Shown here in pieces: positions 12,089-23,467 of a stretch of DNA of 64,000 nt. This DNA is from Nectonema munidae (Eukaryota > Nematomorpha > Nectonematoida > Nectonematidae): the NCBI GenBank assembly GCA_030549495.1, contig JAUIRK010000897.1, positions 1 through 64,000 on the forward strand, written 5' to 3'. The notes beneath the pieces are model-generated. The model ran no database searches. It worked only from the letters and a program-made list of their open reading frames with translations, and had not been told where the DNA came from. Both the position numbers and the translations under genes were made by a program. Every line of letters begins with the position of its first letter. The first letter of the stretch is position 1.

Positions 12089-12749
12089 ATGGCGTGGCAG
12101 ATGATCAATATTTCAAAGAAAAAAACCTTGCTTCCGATTGATACAGACTCAGAAGTTGACAGTTCTCAATCCGAAAATTTTTTTTTTTCTTCAGAAAATA
12201 TTTCAAGATATAGTGAATCAAGTTTTGAAAGTGAAATATATGTTAAAGAACCTATTCGCTCATTCGAAACATTCTTCGAGTAAAGATGGAACGAAATGGA
12301 GTTGAAATGCATGTAGAAATATAACTAAAAGTTTAAGTAAAAATATTGTTTATCAAAAAGGTAGTCCAACAAAATTTATTTCTTCCAGAACTCAAGGCAT
12401 CAAGGATGTATTCGAAGAATTATTTGGAAAAAATAATATAAAATTAACTGTGCAAAAAACATTAAAAAAGGCTTAGCAGCACAATGACTTAAATTTTAAT
12501 ATTGATGAAGTTGAATTGAAAGCTTTTTTTGGCTTGTGTATTTTGAGAGGCGTTTTGAAAGAGAAAAACGAACCATTGTATACATTTTGGGAAGAAAATT
12601 TTAAGAGAGACTCTTCAAAAAACAAGTTCAAAAACATTCTTAGGTATATAAGATTTGATGATCTTAGTACAAGGATTTCTAGAAAGCAATCAGACAAATT
12701 TGCTCCCATACGCGATTTATGGGAATCAGTAATGAAAAACCACTTTTAA
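12089..12749 (+). pseudogene. piggyBac transposase N-terminal fragment
   Basis: The first part (12089-12283) reads ISKKKTLLPIDTDSEVDSSQ and an acidic, Ser-rich stretch, the usual disordered N-terminus. After stops it continues at 12486-12749 with IDEVELKAFFGLCILRGVLK, then FWEENFKRDSSKNKFKNILR, YIRFDD and FAPIRDLWE. This is the beginning of the DDE_Tnp_1_7 (piggyBac) domain before the first catalytic Asp. The reading stops there, so none of the three catalytic Asp is present. The following 2-kb repeat begins about 75 bp later. A dead 5' piece of a piggyBac distinct from those at 48 and 57 kb. Confidence 0.75.
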
Positions 12750-13466
12750 CGTTACTATTTGTTTTCTTTGTAAATACTCATAACTAGAATAATTGTCAGT
12801 GAATATAAAATTCACTCTATTCAGTTTAAAGGCAAGAATACTAGAAGAATACTATTTGCTTAATATTTGAGCAGAGATATTTTTTATAATGTTCGATTGT
12901 TAAATTTTATAAGTAACACTGTACATTAGGGTTATGACAAATTTTTAATTTCTTACCCTGATGTACTAACGAATGAACTTTTGATTAAAACATCTAAAAA
13001 CAACTTTTTTTAGTCTAATTTTTAAAAAAATGTTCCGCGCCTAGATCATTTTTGTTTTTTTTTACGATATAATACGTGGAGTATCATACATCCTTTATTA
13101 AAATCATAATTTATTATGTATTATGAGTGGATGGATTACAGAAACTTATTTACATATGATATAGAATGATAAAACTATTCTTTAGATCTGTGTATTTGTA
13201 TTAATAAATTTAGTGTTAAGGTATTTGTCTTTTTTGCAGGTTGAAAAAAGTTCTTCCATCACTTTTACAGCTCTTTCCGCTACTATGTTTGACTGTGGAA
13301 CTTCAAGATAAGATGCATCTCTTTTCCAGTGAGTACGCAAGCCCTTTGCAGCTTTAAAACAAGTAGTTTTATTTCAAATTTTTATTCAGAATTTTATTTG
13401 TAGACAGAAATATTCAAAAAACGCAATGATTTTCTTTTCTCGTATACTTTGATTTATGTTTGTTTG

Positions 13467-13830
13467 GTCCTCGGACATTTCGCCCCATTATTTTCATAAG
13501 ACAGTTCGTCCCATGAACAATTCGCCCCATTTTTTCATAAGACAGTTCGTCCCATGGACAATTCGCCCCATTATTTTCATAAGACAGTTCGTCCCATGGA
13601 CAATTCGCCCCTTTATTTTCATAAGACATTTTGTCTCATGGACAATTCTAAAAAATTAAGAGATAAAATGATTAATTTGAAATAATTTAATAGAGATAAA
13701 ATAAACAAGAATATAAAATTTTTTAATAATTTTACACATATAATAAGCAAAGATGGATGAAACAAATAGCCTATGAGACAATTTGTCCAGGGAGCAAATT
13801 GTCTATTGGGCGAAATGTCTGTCGACCGTT
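13467..13830. repeat. 42-bp minisatellite with inverted ends (gacatttcgcccc)
   Basis: About four units of 42 bp, each with ttcataagacagttcgtccc and atggacaattcgcccc, run to about 13650. An AT-rich spacer follows, then gggcgaaatgtctgtcgacc near 13810, which is the reverse complement of the opening ggtcctcggacatttcgccc. Unit length divisible by three keeps open readings on both strands. They are not taken as genes. Second copy at 62336-62700, third partial copy at 63822-63870. Confidence 0.7.
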
Positions 13831-14139
13831 AGTTTAAATAATTTTTTATTTATAAGGGCTACTTAAATGTTGGTTTTTGCTGCTTATAAAAACTTGAAAA
13901 TATTAAATAAACTAATTCTTTATGCCTCCTATTATTTTGAAATTATTCTGAGAACAGACGGTTCCATTTTAAAATAGTGAAAATTGCTTTATTAGTTTAT
14001 TTTGTTTCCTTTCTCTCTTATGTATGTAGCAAATTTTTCTATTTTGAGTAAAAGGTAAGGTGCAGCGGGTGTATTTTTATTAACAAGGCACTGATGTACC
14101 GCTTATGTCAAACTATGAACATTTTCGAAATTCGTTCAA

Positions 14140-14215
14140 ATTCGAAGTATCGATTAGGAATCGAAACCAGAGGCTTCCGTGCTGAGTTCATCTCAACCAA
14201 CCTGCCATGCCACCC
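14140..14215 (-). repeat. tRNA-like SINE head
   Basis: On the minus strand, TGGCAGGTTGG (A-box-like) is followed about 30 bases later by GGTTTCGATTCC (B-box-like). This is the layout of an RNA polymerase III internal promoter in a tRNA-derived SINE. The same segment is in the second copy of the 2-kb repeat (62900-62965). No tail or target duplication was defined. Confidence 0.4.
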
Positions 14216-14878
14216 ATAGAGTATGCTGTAGGCCTACTAAACACACAGTGTAGGGGGTACGTCAAATTTGTTTTTAAAAAACTTAAGTTATGCTCTAAAA
14301 ATTTTTAGTTTTTGTTGAAGCTCTATAACTTTTTTTGATAGGCTTTTTTTCCTTAAAAGGCAAATCATTGCAAAATGTTAAAAGTTATTTTACTTTTTGT
14401 AGCTTGTATCAAGTTAGCTTTTAAACTATTTTTGAATGATGCTGAGTAAAATGAAATAATGCGATCTTAATTTTTTGTTTGCACAATTATAACTTCATTG
14501 TATACCCTTGCCCCTGAATCAATCACATTTTTTCATATAAACATCGCAGGGTGTCTAGTAGACTCTTTGCCTTTAGACTAAATTCACTCATAAAACTATC
14601 TAACCTTCAGTTATTTGTTTTCTCTATGAATCAAATATTCTTTCATCAATTCCTGTAATGTGCCTGGTAGACTACTTTATTTTTCAAATGAAAAGCCTAT
14701 TCCACCCCCTAACAATTTTGGGGTTTTTAAACTAGTCTATATTCTGCAAACTTAATTAAAATATTTTCGCTGGAAGTATGTATTTAAATTCACCAATTTT
14801 GTAAAAAAAAATATAAAGTAGTCTTATAAATTTAGGACTTTAGGTATGCGCTGAATATACTCTTTTTTAAAGGACTGT

Positions 14879-15901
14879 ATTAGATACACCCTACTGTATT
14901 AGATACACCTATAAGATTAATTTACTCTCCTTATAGATTTATTGATGATCCAGCTCATCTTTATTTAAATAAACTTCTTTTTCTTTTAGGTTTCTATAAC
15001 AGGAAATGAAAGTTTTATCAACATAAAAATTTTATTTACTTGTTCAATTTTTGATGAACAAAAGAGTTTTAATCCTAATCATTTTGTTCCACTAATTGAA
15101 AAGAAATATCATTTTTTTTAACTCATTTGATTCAGTATCTGAAAGTGATAGAGTAGTGAAAGGAGATCCTAAAGAAAGTTTTATGGAGCCTCCTACGAAT
15201 TTCCCCCTAAATATTTATTATTTTATATTGCTTTTGAAGAACACAATTATTCTTTGAAACTTGAGTCAGAAAGTGTTTATGAACCTTTTATAAATATTTA
15301 ATTTAACAATCTTATAATTTATAAATATTTAATAAAGCAAATCTTGTTCTAAAAAGTTTGCCAGCTTTTAAAAAACAAAAGATTTTACTTTTTACAAATA
15401 ATGACTTGTAATTAAAAGGCACAGCTATTTTACTATGAAGGAGGATTGGCAATTGAGTATTCAAAATATTTTTGATGTTTTGCGGGTAAAAGTATTTACC
15501 GTTGCGAAGTTTAATCGAGATTAAAATAGGGTTTTTGCCTCTTTCATGTCAAAAAATCTCAACCAAAATCTAATATATATGTACAACAAAATTTTATATT
15601 TTAATGTCAATAGTCTATAACTTAGTTTTGCATTAGATACACTGTTGAAACTTTATAATTTTTTTTTATTGGAGCATATATTAAATAAAATTATCTACAT
15701 TAAATGGAATAAGCAAATTTCATTTTTCCACTCCGTTTTCATAATTAGGGTGTAAAAATATTTGAAAGTTTCAGTCAAATTTGCAGTTTACGTCTGAAAA
15801 TTGTAATTATTCAAATATATTTTTATACTAAATATAATGCTGACTTCATTTTATAATTAGGGTATGAAAAATTCTAAGTGTCAATCAATTTTGGGGTTTA
15901 A
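14879..15901. other. AT-rich sequence, no supported gene
   Basis: No coding sequence is supported. Around 15760-15895 the text resembles the ~150-bp units of the array at 52.3-53.9 kb (gtcaaatttgcagtttacg, then ttcattttataattagggt), which suggests a stray decayed unit. Confidence 0.4.
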
Positions 15902-16031
15902 CCCATTTAAGGCCAAGCAAAGCAGACGATATCTAAAAAAACGCAGACGATTTATATTCAAAGTCATTGAAAAAAGCAGACAAAGATGAAATTACTTATG
16001 TTCCAAAATAGGAACATTGGTCGTAAATGGG
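15902..16031. mobile_element. piggyBac-type MITE (130 bp) at TTAA
   Basis: The ends CCCATTTAAGG and TAAATGGG are inverted. TTAA lies directly outside on both sides (15898-15901 and 16032-16035), the target duplication of piggyBac. The body repeats aaagcagacgat and related words and has no coding capacity. Terminal CCC next to TTAA is the family hallmark. Confidence 0.75.
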
Positions 16032-16035
16032 TTAA

Positions 16036-16865
16036 GTCCGAAACTCAAGAATTTAATTAATATTATTAAATTAAGTCACTAAGTAAATAAAAATAGCCAA
16101 TCACAAATATGATTAAACGGCCTGACCTATTGTATTAAAAAATATGAACACAAAAAATTAATCAAAATTAAATCAATGTTCGTTTGACCAAATGAATTCA
16201 ATACTTCAATCTAAAAATTATACGGTATATATTTTGTTACAAATAAATAAATTAATTGAATACCTAGTTTACTTTGTTCTTCTATATAAAAATAATGAAA
16301 AAAATTATTATGCATTGTAACAAGTAACGTTATTTGTATACAATTTTAATCTTTTTTTTAAATTATACAATGTTTACCTGTTGCATATTGCTCTAAATAT
16401 TTAAAACATTTTTTTGCAACGATTATATTGAAGCAATAAGAAAACGAAAATTTTTGTATGCACGGAAAACAGTAAATGAAACATTTGCGTAATATGGCAC
16501 GCAAAATTTATGTATCGTTGGAAGGTTCTTTTGAAAATCTTCGTTTGAATCCTCTTCTGAGTGGGTGGGCGGGAGATATAGCGTGAAAAATGAGCAAAAG
16601 AGTGAAGCGCCTTCCCGTGGCTGCCCTTTTATATTCATGAAGCCAACGGAACTTGAGGCACTCCTCTAATAGGCGGGGCAGTTATTGCCAGTTGTTAACT
16701 GCTGTAACGAAATTGAGGAGAAACTCCTTTTGTCCAGGCAATGGACAGTTGGCATCAGGGACGCACATCCTCAAAATTATTGGGGGGGGGCGATTTTTTT
16801 TGCAATTTTCACAATTAGTGGTCTGCAAATGCCACGGGAGACCAAATATTCAAGCAATCCTTTGA
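16036..16865. other. No supported gene; one poly-G tract
   Basis: Open readings at 16423-16638 (-) and 16653-16870 (+) carry no recognisable domain. A poly-G run at about 16780-16790 follows cagggacgcacatcc, a phrase that recurs before the poly-G run at 61.15 kb. It may be another MITE end, but no partner end or duplication was found. Confidence 0.35.
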
Positions 16866-17157
16866 AATAGAGTGTATTCAGCGCATACGTAAATTTATAA
16901 GACTACTTTATATTTTTTTACAAAATTGGTGAAATTTAAAAACTATATTTCCAGCAAAAATATTTTAATTAAATGTGCATATACACTAGTTTAAAAAAAT
17001 TCAAAAGCTTTTTATTTGAAAATGAAGTACAGGCACACTACATGAATTGATTAAAGGATATTATTTGATCGATAGAAAAAACAACTGAAACAAATAACTG
17101 AAGTTTGGAGAGTTTTATATGAGTGAATGTAGTCTGAAGAAAAAGAGTCTACTATTA
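16866..17157 (-). repeat. Inverted copy of the last 300 bp of the 2-kb repeat
   Basis: From tagagtgtattcagcgcata to gaaaaagagtctactattaa this is the reverse complement of 14550-14875, with moderate divergence. It could be the opposite end of a larger inverted-repeat element spanning 14.5-17.2 kb, or an independent fragment. No target duplication was found. Confidence 0.6.
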
Positions 17158-18397
17158 ACAATAAAAAAATTTAAAAATTTTATTGAAAAAAATTAAATAT
17201 ATAAATTATCCATTTCTTCTTCCTAAAAAATGAAAAAGTTTTATTGAAAAAAAATATAAAAACACATCAAATTTACATACTTTTTCTCAGGTAATTTCTA
17301 TAAAAAATGGCAAATTGAACTAAAGTTAGAAAACTTGGTATTAGAATTTTTTCATTCTTTTAGTGTAAGTTAGTTAGACTCTCAAAAAAGATATAAAAGA
17401 CAAAAAATACTTTTTATCTAAAAACTCTCATTTTTCAGATAACCTAAAAAGAAAAATATTATATTCACGTTAGGATAATCTCTAAACAAGTCCCCGTTCC
17501 ATTTTTTAAAGTTGTGGTTATCTTTACCACATTTAAAACATCTTTTCCTCTTAAATTTTTATTATTTATTTGATATCTAAGATTAAATTATAATATAAAA
17601 ACAATAAAAAGGAAAAAAATTAAAAAGACAGATATTCACAAAGCGACATTTTATTATATTATTTGAATTCATAATAATTGAATAAAAATCAATAATTAAA
17701 TTGATCAATTTTTATAGAAAATATGAGTAAATATATTTAATAGAAATATTTATTTTTTATATATACATATAATTTTTTCCGTGTACTTTTTATTCTAGGA
17801 AATGTAAACAAAATTTAATTTATTTGATTTTATTTCAATATTGTTTTTTCTTTGCAAATTATTTCTCTGCCAATATTCTGTTTAAAATTATGCACATTCA
17901 AAAAACTTGTTTTTTTTCGTTGAAAAATAAATAAACTCAAGTTATATAAGTAAGTTAGGTTTCTTTTAATTACATTGTGTTATGCTTAGTAATTGAGCAA
18001 TACGTATTGGTATGGATTTTGGTATAGGTTTTAGACAGACCCATTAATTTTAGGTGCACGGTTTATTCCAATTGTTTCTAAAAGAATTTCAGGTAAATTT
18101 TGATTACTTATCCTTAATACTATATTTAAAACAAATCTAATAATTCTTATATAAACATAATAACCTTTTGTATTTATATTATCCTTACCGGAAACTAACA
18201 TACATGCTTAACAAAAAAGCGCGCACTATATCCGACCACTAGAACAAAATGACTAAAACTTTGAATCAGCCATTTAATGATTTTTTTGCTAAAACCTCTC
18301 TCTCTCTCCAAATGACCAAATACTTTTCAATGAACTTAAATACAATATAGCTTTACATTACTAAACCAATCACATCACAATAATCATATGCTAGTGT
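17158..18397. other. AT-rich sequence, no supported gene
   Basis: Long A/T runs. No open reading, repeat end or RNA gene could be supported. Confidence 0.4.
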
Positions 18398-18525
18398 TAT
18401 TTGTTAAATAATCAAAATAAAATTGTGTAATCAAAGAATCAGTAATTTTATTCTGATTATTTGACAAATATATTATTTAAAATAACTTTTCTAACATCGT
18501 CTTCCCGAATGAGGTATATCAAATC

Positions 18526-19380
18526 AGTACTTTTCTGTTATTTTTTAGAGTGCGAAGGAGATAACAGATATATAATTTTACTTTATATATAATTCGCTTT
18601 AAATTTTTATTTAATGTTAGAAAAACATAGAATGATAAGTGAACATTGTAATATTACTTATCTAATGAGGAGCCCAATAGCAACTCATGTGTCTAAGTAT
18701 TGTATCGAAAGGGTTTAAACCTTTTTTAACTTTGATTTTCTCTCGCCACATTAGCTCACACATATGAATCTAGTAGACTTCTATGAGTGCTGTTCTGTTT
18801 TTTATTTTTTTCTTTGACACTTCTCCACATTCGTTCAATATTTTTAGTTTGAGCCCCTCTAGAAGCATCCGTTTCGAATGATTAACAACTAAATGATGAA
18901 AATCAATGGTGGAAAACATATTTCTGTATGCACCCCAGTCATCACTTATTGTAGTTCCGGGCTTTCCTGTCTGGGACAATAAACAAAATTTTCTTTTTCT
19001 TTGCAGATTCCTCCAAAAACCCATTGTTGAGGAAGTATACGTCCAACATGATTTTTTTTGATGAACAAACTTTCATCTATTTTTGCAGTCATGTTTGTTT
19101 TCCAATCACTCTAAGATTATCTAGAAGATGTTGGACACATATTTCTCTCAAATAGTTGTTCCAATCAACTACTGATTCGTGCTTCAATTCTAATTCAAGT
19201 TCACAAAATTTTATACTTGATATGTTGTGTGCCCAACAGTATATAAACAATGCTGCTTTCCGAAAAGGTAAACGAGAATTTTCGAACCAATTATTTGTTC
19301 TTGCTCCTCTTTCTTCTCTACATGAACGAAATTTACACTGCCATATATTTTGTTTTCTTTGATTCGGCATTTAAAGTACT
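18526..19380 (-). mobile_element. Merlin (IS1016/IS1595-like) DNA transposon, decayed
   Basis: The 855-bp insertion starts with AGTACTTT and ends with AAAGTACT. It is flanked by atcaaatc (18518-18525) and attaaatc (19381-19388), an 8-bp target duplication with one difference. Merlin elements make 8-9 bp duplications. The pre-insertion sequence can be read from the other MULE arms. It encodes a broken transposase on the minus strand. Length is close to a minimal Merlin. Confidence 0.85.
18770..19370 (-). pseudogene. Merlin / ISXO2-like transposase, frame-broken
   Basis: On the minus strand the reading starts near 19370 (MPNQRKQ) with WQCKFRSC, FRKAALFIYCWAHN and a VVDWNNYLREICVQHL segment. 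In a second frame comes KIDESLFIKKNHVGR and QQWVFGGI (first Asp in IDES), in a third ISDDWGAYRNM (second Asp), then HHLVVNHSK. In another frame RGAQTKNIERMWRSVK holds the catalytic Glu in NIERMW. All landmarks of the ISXO2/IS1595 DDE domain are present in order, but spread over several frames, so the protein is dead. The N-terminal zinc ribbon is reduced or missing. Confidence 0.8.
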
Positions 19381-19515
19381 ATTAAATCTTAAATCTAGCA
19401 AAATCTGAACAGAAAGTTGAACATTCTCCCTAGTCATTTGTACATGGGATAGAAACCATCGTAGTATACAGGTTGGAGATGACACTCAAGTTTTTCAACA
19501 GTACAGGTTGTGGGA

Positions 19516-20845
19516 TTTGCAAAAATCATAAAAAATTACTCCATTTTGGGGGACTTCTCTGTAGGTCGACTTATACACCGAAATATACGGCAATTCTTTC
19601 TCAACAATACGATGTAATATCCATCAACGAATCCTACACACGCATGTCTCACCTTCTTCACCAATACAAACTCATACGAGAATGAATAAATACAATGTAA
19701 ACTCAAAAACTGAAAACAAATTATTCTTACAAATACTGTTTCAAATTGATCTTTTCGAAAGTTATTTCAATTTTTTAAGACAAGAAACAGTATAAAAATA
19801 ATTTTGAGGAAGAATAATCCATTTTAAATATATCATCCTGAAAAGAATGCGTTATGAAAACTTTATAAATAATAAAGAGACAACGAGTGATTTTTTTTAT
19901 ATTCAAAGAATAAATAGATACAATGCAAACTGAAAAGCGGAAAACAATTCCACATTCTGAAAAGAAACCTTTCCAAATTATCTTTCCAAGGTTATTTTAA
20001 TTTTTAAGACAAGAAACGGTATAAACATAATTTTGAGAAATAATAATACGGAACAACGATATTACACTTTCAAAAAATACATAAATTGCTTTAGGATTTT
20101 TTTTATCTAGATTATTATCTAGCGTACTTTGTCAGAGTTGTTTTTTACTATAACTCTTTAGAAAGTCATATTTAGACATATTTTTTTGATTTGTTTTTCT
20201 TCTGTATTAAATTTGAATTTTTCCATTTTCTTTCTGAAATAGAGAAAGAGGAAGATGATGACTAGTTTGTGGGGTTAGGGAAGCAACAGGGGTTAGGGAA
20301 GGACATTCAAACCAACAATCCGATGATGAAGGAGTATGAGAAAGAGGAGGGGAAGGAGGAAGATTTGGTGGGGTGTGAGGAAGAGAGGAAAATGAAGTTG
20401 AAGTTTGTGATAATGGAGGTGGAAGAATAGTTGGTTGGGTGTGAGAAGGAGAGGGAAATTATGATGATGAAGCCATAGAAACTTTTAGTCGTTTTCCTAA
20501 AAAAATTATTAGATAATATTATTATATTTGGTAATTGGACAATTTTACCTTTTTTGCAAGCTTTAATGATTATTGATGCTTGCTTAGATGTGGTAGGCTC
20601 ATCGTGGAGCAATTTTTGTAAAGTTTTATTAACCCGTAGTTGACTCTGTTTTCCAGTTTAATCCGATCTGTATGATCATAATACCTAATTAATAATATGT
20701 TTAAGAATAAAAAAGTAGAAAATACATTTGTTGCGTTGACTTGCTATGGTTCATCACGCAAGCAAGTTCCTCCATTGTTTTCTCATCATTTTTCTTAAAG
20801 TATGTAACTAATTACTTCTTTATAACTGATTGTTGCACACTTTAT
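19516..20845. other. AT-rich sequence; purine-rich tract at about 20226-20470
   Basis: No gene is supported. At 20226-20470 the plus strand is a run of G/A-rich words (gagaaagaggaagatgatga, ggggttagggaagg, gaggaaggggaagg-like), possibly a decayed simple repeat. The minus-strand reading through it is low complexity (Ser/Thr/Ile) and is not taken as coding. Confidence 0.4.
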
Positions 20846-20849
20846 TAAG

Positions 20850-21290
20850 ATTTACAACAACGCCAGCCGTTTGGGCATTACTTGACAAGAATTTGATGAG
20901 TAATCCCGATATAGATGCATTTTTTTTCGGCTTAATTTTTCTTTCTTGAGTTTTAGATTCAATACATCAATTTGATTTAAAAATGTTATTAGTTCGTTAT
21001 CACTAAGAACAATTGTTTGGTCTCGAACTTCATGCTGTCGAATAGCCACCCACTTTTTTCTCTTTGAGTTGGAATAGGAGAGGAAATTTGAGGTAGACCG
21101 CACTTCTTTATTTCTTTCGACCACTTCACTTCACACATACCTCTGCCATCAGAATCCAAAAGTAGGAAATTTTCACTTGTACCAATCCTTACGTGATTTT
21201 CCCCAGTTTCTATCGCTTCAGCTAGAACACTAACATCATCTTCATCAAGGCGGGGTACTTCGACATCTCTGGAAAAACCATCTCCAAAAC
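20850..21290 (-). pseudogene. Unrecognised coding remnant
   Basis: One frame gives an acidic start DVEVPRLDEDDVSVLAEAI and then ENFLLLDSDGRGMCEVKWSK. An overlapping frame gives MVERNKEVRSTSNFLSYSN and later LSDNELITFLNQIDVLNLKL, a Leu/Lys-rich, possibly coiled-coil end, to a stop at 20852. The two parts may be one protein with a frame change near 21100. I do not recognise the family. Surrounding base composition is more AT-rich than this piece, which argues for real but old coding sequence. Confidence 0.35.
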
Positions 21291-21951
21291 ATCATGCTGC
21301 GTTAGTGAAAATTCTCTCCCCGTTTCATAAACTTTTTTATTCATGACAAAAACAAGCATGATAAAAATAAACTGGATTGTCAAGAGCGTGCAAAGCTAAA
21401 TTGTAATGAAAGAGGACAAAGTTTGACAGCTGACATTTGAAAAAATTCGAAACTTTACCTTCCTCTTCCTATCATCTATTCATGTTACAGCATATATATA
21501 TAAATATATACATTGTCTTTCTACATATTCAATGAACAGTGACAGATAAGTTAGTCACACTTGTGTACATTTGTTTTCTTCAATAAACATAACTTCAATC
21601 CATGGGTCACGTGTGTCCCAAAATGAAGTAGGAAGATTGTACTATAAAACACAATGGGTCACTCATGACCGAGTATAAAAATTGTCATTTCCCTCCGTAT
21701 TTTCGTTAAATTTTTAAATAGTATTATAATAGTGATGCTTTGCTTTTTATTCAAATGAATTATGATCAGAAAAGAAGAAATTTTCTATTGCAACACTCCA
21801 TGAATACAACGATTACAAAAAATATATTTTTTGAAAAGTTTAGGAAAATTTCCAGTTGAAATTAAAAAAAAATTTTATCTTTACATGCCTACTCAGTCTT
21901 TAAATTTTTAATTTCCAAAGGGTTAGCTGGATTTTTATAATGGGTCATGTG
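21291..21951. other. No supported gene
   Basis: AT-rich sequence. The phrases gggtcacgtgtgtcccaaaa (about 21603) and tcatttgtgacccaaaatg (about 22271) are similar across the hAT MITE and may be remnants of one older repeat. Confidence 0.35.
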
Positions 21952-22269
21952 CAGTGGGGGATCCAGAAATCTTTTGTGGGGGGAGGGGGGGGGGGGGTAT
22001 ACTAATATCAAAATATTTTACACATTTTATTAGGGAAGAAATTTGAAAACGTATGTAAAATAAATGATTAAAATTATATTACAAAGTCTTTTCTTCTTTC
22101 TTTTTGCTTTGAAAATCGATCAATGACTTCAATTTTGATTTCTATTTTAGGGTGGAGGTTTCATATGTAAGCTACATTTAACAGCAACCTTAATTTTTCT
22201 TGAATAGATTGCTGGTGGGGGGGGGGGGGGGGTATGCATCCCCCTATCCCCCCTCTCGGTCCATCCCTG
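21952..22269. mobile_element. hAT-type MITE with poly-G tracts
   Basis: It starts CAGTGGGGGATCCAG and ends GGTCCATCCCTG, imperfect inverted ends of hAT type. It is flanked by gtcatgtg (21944-21951) and gtcatttg (22270-22277), an 8-bp duplication with one difference. The 318-bp body has two poly-G runs (about 21978-21998 and 22217-22232) and an AT-rich centre without coding capacity. Confidence 0.75.
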
Positions 22270-22424
22270 GTCATTTGTGACCCAAAATGTCTTAAAGGGT
22301 TAACCCATATCATACCAAACATAAGATATTTTGAAAAAAATATCATTTTTTTTTCTAAAACTATGTTATGTATGTAAACTCTAAAAATGATAATAAAAAA
22401 ATTATTAAACTAAGGGGTGTTTTA

Positions 22425-23110
22425 ATCGCGTGATACATTTTACTGATATCACCAATGTAAGCATATTTGTACTCTCGAAATCTAATCAAAACATTAAATG
22501 TGGACCTTTATATAAAAAATCATTTAATGAATGTCCCTTGAATGTTGCTGATGAATCGAAGACTATTCTTAAAGGGGTTGTTATACTGTCTGGTTTCAAG
22601 ACTTTTCTGTGAGGAACATAAAAAATTGGGCCTTTCCAACCTTTGTATTCTTCAATAATTTCAACTACTACACCTCTTTTAATCATATTTCCAATTTCTT
22701 CATTATAAGCTTTGCAATAACTTAAGCCTAATTTAACTGATCTCTTTTCGGTCGATTTTAAACGTTAGAGCATATTCTCTATTACAAGGCAATTTATTTG
22801 GATCTCGTTTCCATGGATAACTTACTCTCCATTTTATTTAATTTATCTAAAACTAATTTTTTTTTCTATCTCATACATTTCCCTTTGATCCTTCAATGTT
22901 AACTCACTAGATACTAAAGCACACTCACAGCATTTGCAACTACCGCATTTAGGTATACATTCCACTCCCATATCCTCTGTACTAAAAAATCTTCTAAGAT
23001 CGTTGCTCTAAAGTGAAAGGTTTTCTCATTTGTACTTTCTTCGTTTTCCTCCGCTAATTTGCCCCACACTGTTTTACCAAGAATTGATTCGGAAAGTACT
23101 AAATTGTTAT
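22425..23110 (-). mobile_element. BEL/Pao LTR retrotransposon fossil (Pol fragment)
   Basis: Minus-strand text matches the stretch between protease and reverse transcriptase of BEL/Pao elements. The most readable part, at 22486-22686, contains MIKRGVVVEI, YVPHRKVLKPDS, LRIVFDSSATFKGHSLND and YKGPHL. A Cys-rich segment (KCGSCKCC) lies near 22940. Neither long terminal repeat is seen. The fragment is broken in several places, has lost both ends and looks old. It has no relation to its neighbours beyond co-location. Confidence 0.75.
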
Positions 23111-23467
23111 AACTGTTCTGTGGTAATGGATGAAGTGATGCTAAGAAATAAAGCTATATGATATAATTTCTGTAGAAGCTATATAAAATAAGCTAGAAAT
23201 TGAGTCAAAAAAGATAATACCGCATTTAGCAATATTTGTTTTGAAGTTATAAAAAATACGATCTGTGATTCATTTAATTTTATGATTTCAAATTAAGAAA
23301 GACGAAAAATCATGCAAACACATATATTGTCTCAAGTTATGGGCATAATTATTTAGTTTTTACTGTTGTTTAACTGGAAATATATATATGTTTAGTAATA
23401 ATATGAAATAATTAATTTAAACATATGAACAATAAGAATGCTAAGAAAAATCTAAAAATATATACTA

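Larger units (their letters stand above)
12826..14878 (+). repeat. 2-kb dispersed repeat, copy 1
   Basis: From gcaagaatact near 12826 to tatgcgctgaatatactctt near 14875 the sequence is repeated in the same orientation at 62048-63820. Shared blocks include the 42-bp minisatellite, a tRNA-like segment, cttgcccctgaatcaatcac and tgtctagtagactctttgcc. Copy 1 has no SINE where copy 2 does. The last 300 bp also occur inverted at 16866-17157. No protein is encoded. The superfamily is not clear. Best seen as a composite non-autonomous element. Confidence 0.75.
18398..19515 (+). repeat. MULE arm remnant split by a Merlin insertion
   Basis: 18398-18525 carries gattatttgacaaatatatt and cttcccgaatgaggtatatc. 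The match to the MULE right arm resumes at 19381 with aaatctagcaaaatctgaac, tagaaaccatcgtagtatac and ggttggagatgacac, and ends near 19515. In the intact arms tatatcaaatctt and acatctagcaaaa are contiguous, so 18526-19380 is an insertion. No transposase is associated with this arm. Confidence 0.8.

Noticed and set aside
13414-13659. Repeat proteins on both strands (FHKTVRPMDN-like)
   Set aside because: 42-bp minisatellite. Both strands are open equally, no start context, and the second copy at 62.4 kb has different lengths.
20307-20612. 101-residue Ser/Ile-rich minus reading
   Set aside because: It runs through a purine-rich simple-sequence tract and has no domain or homologous repeat.
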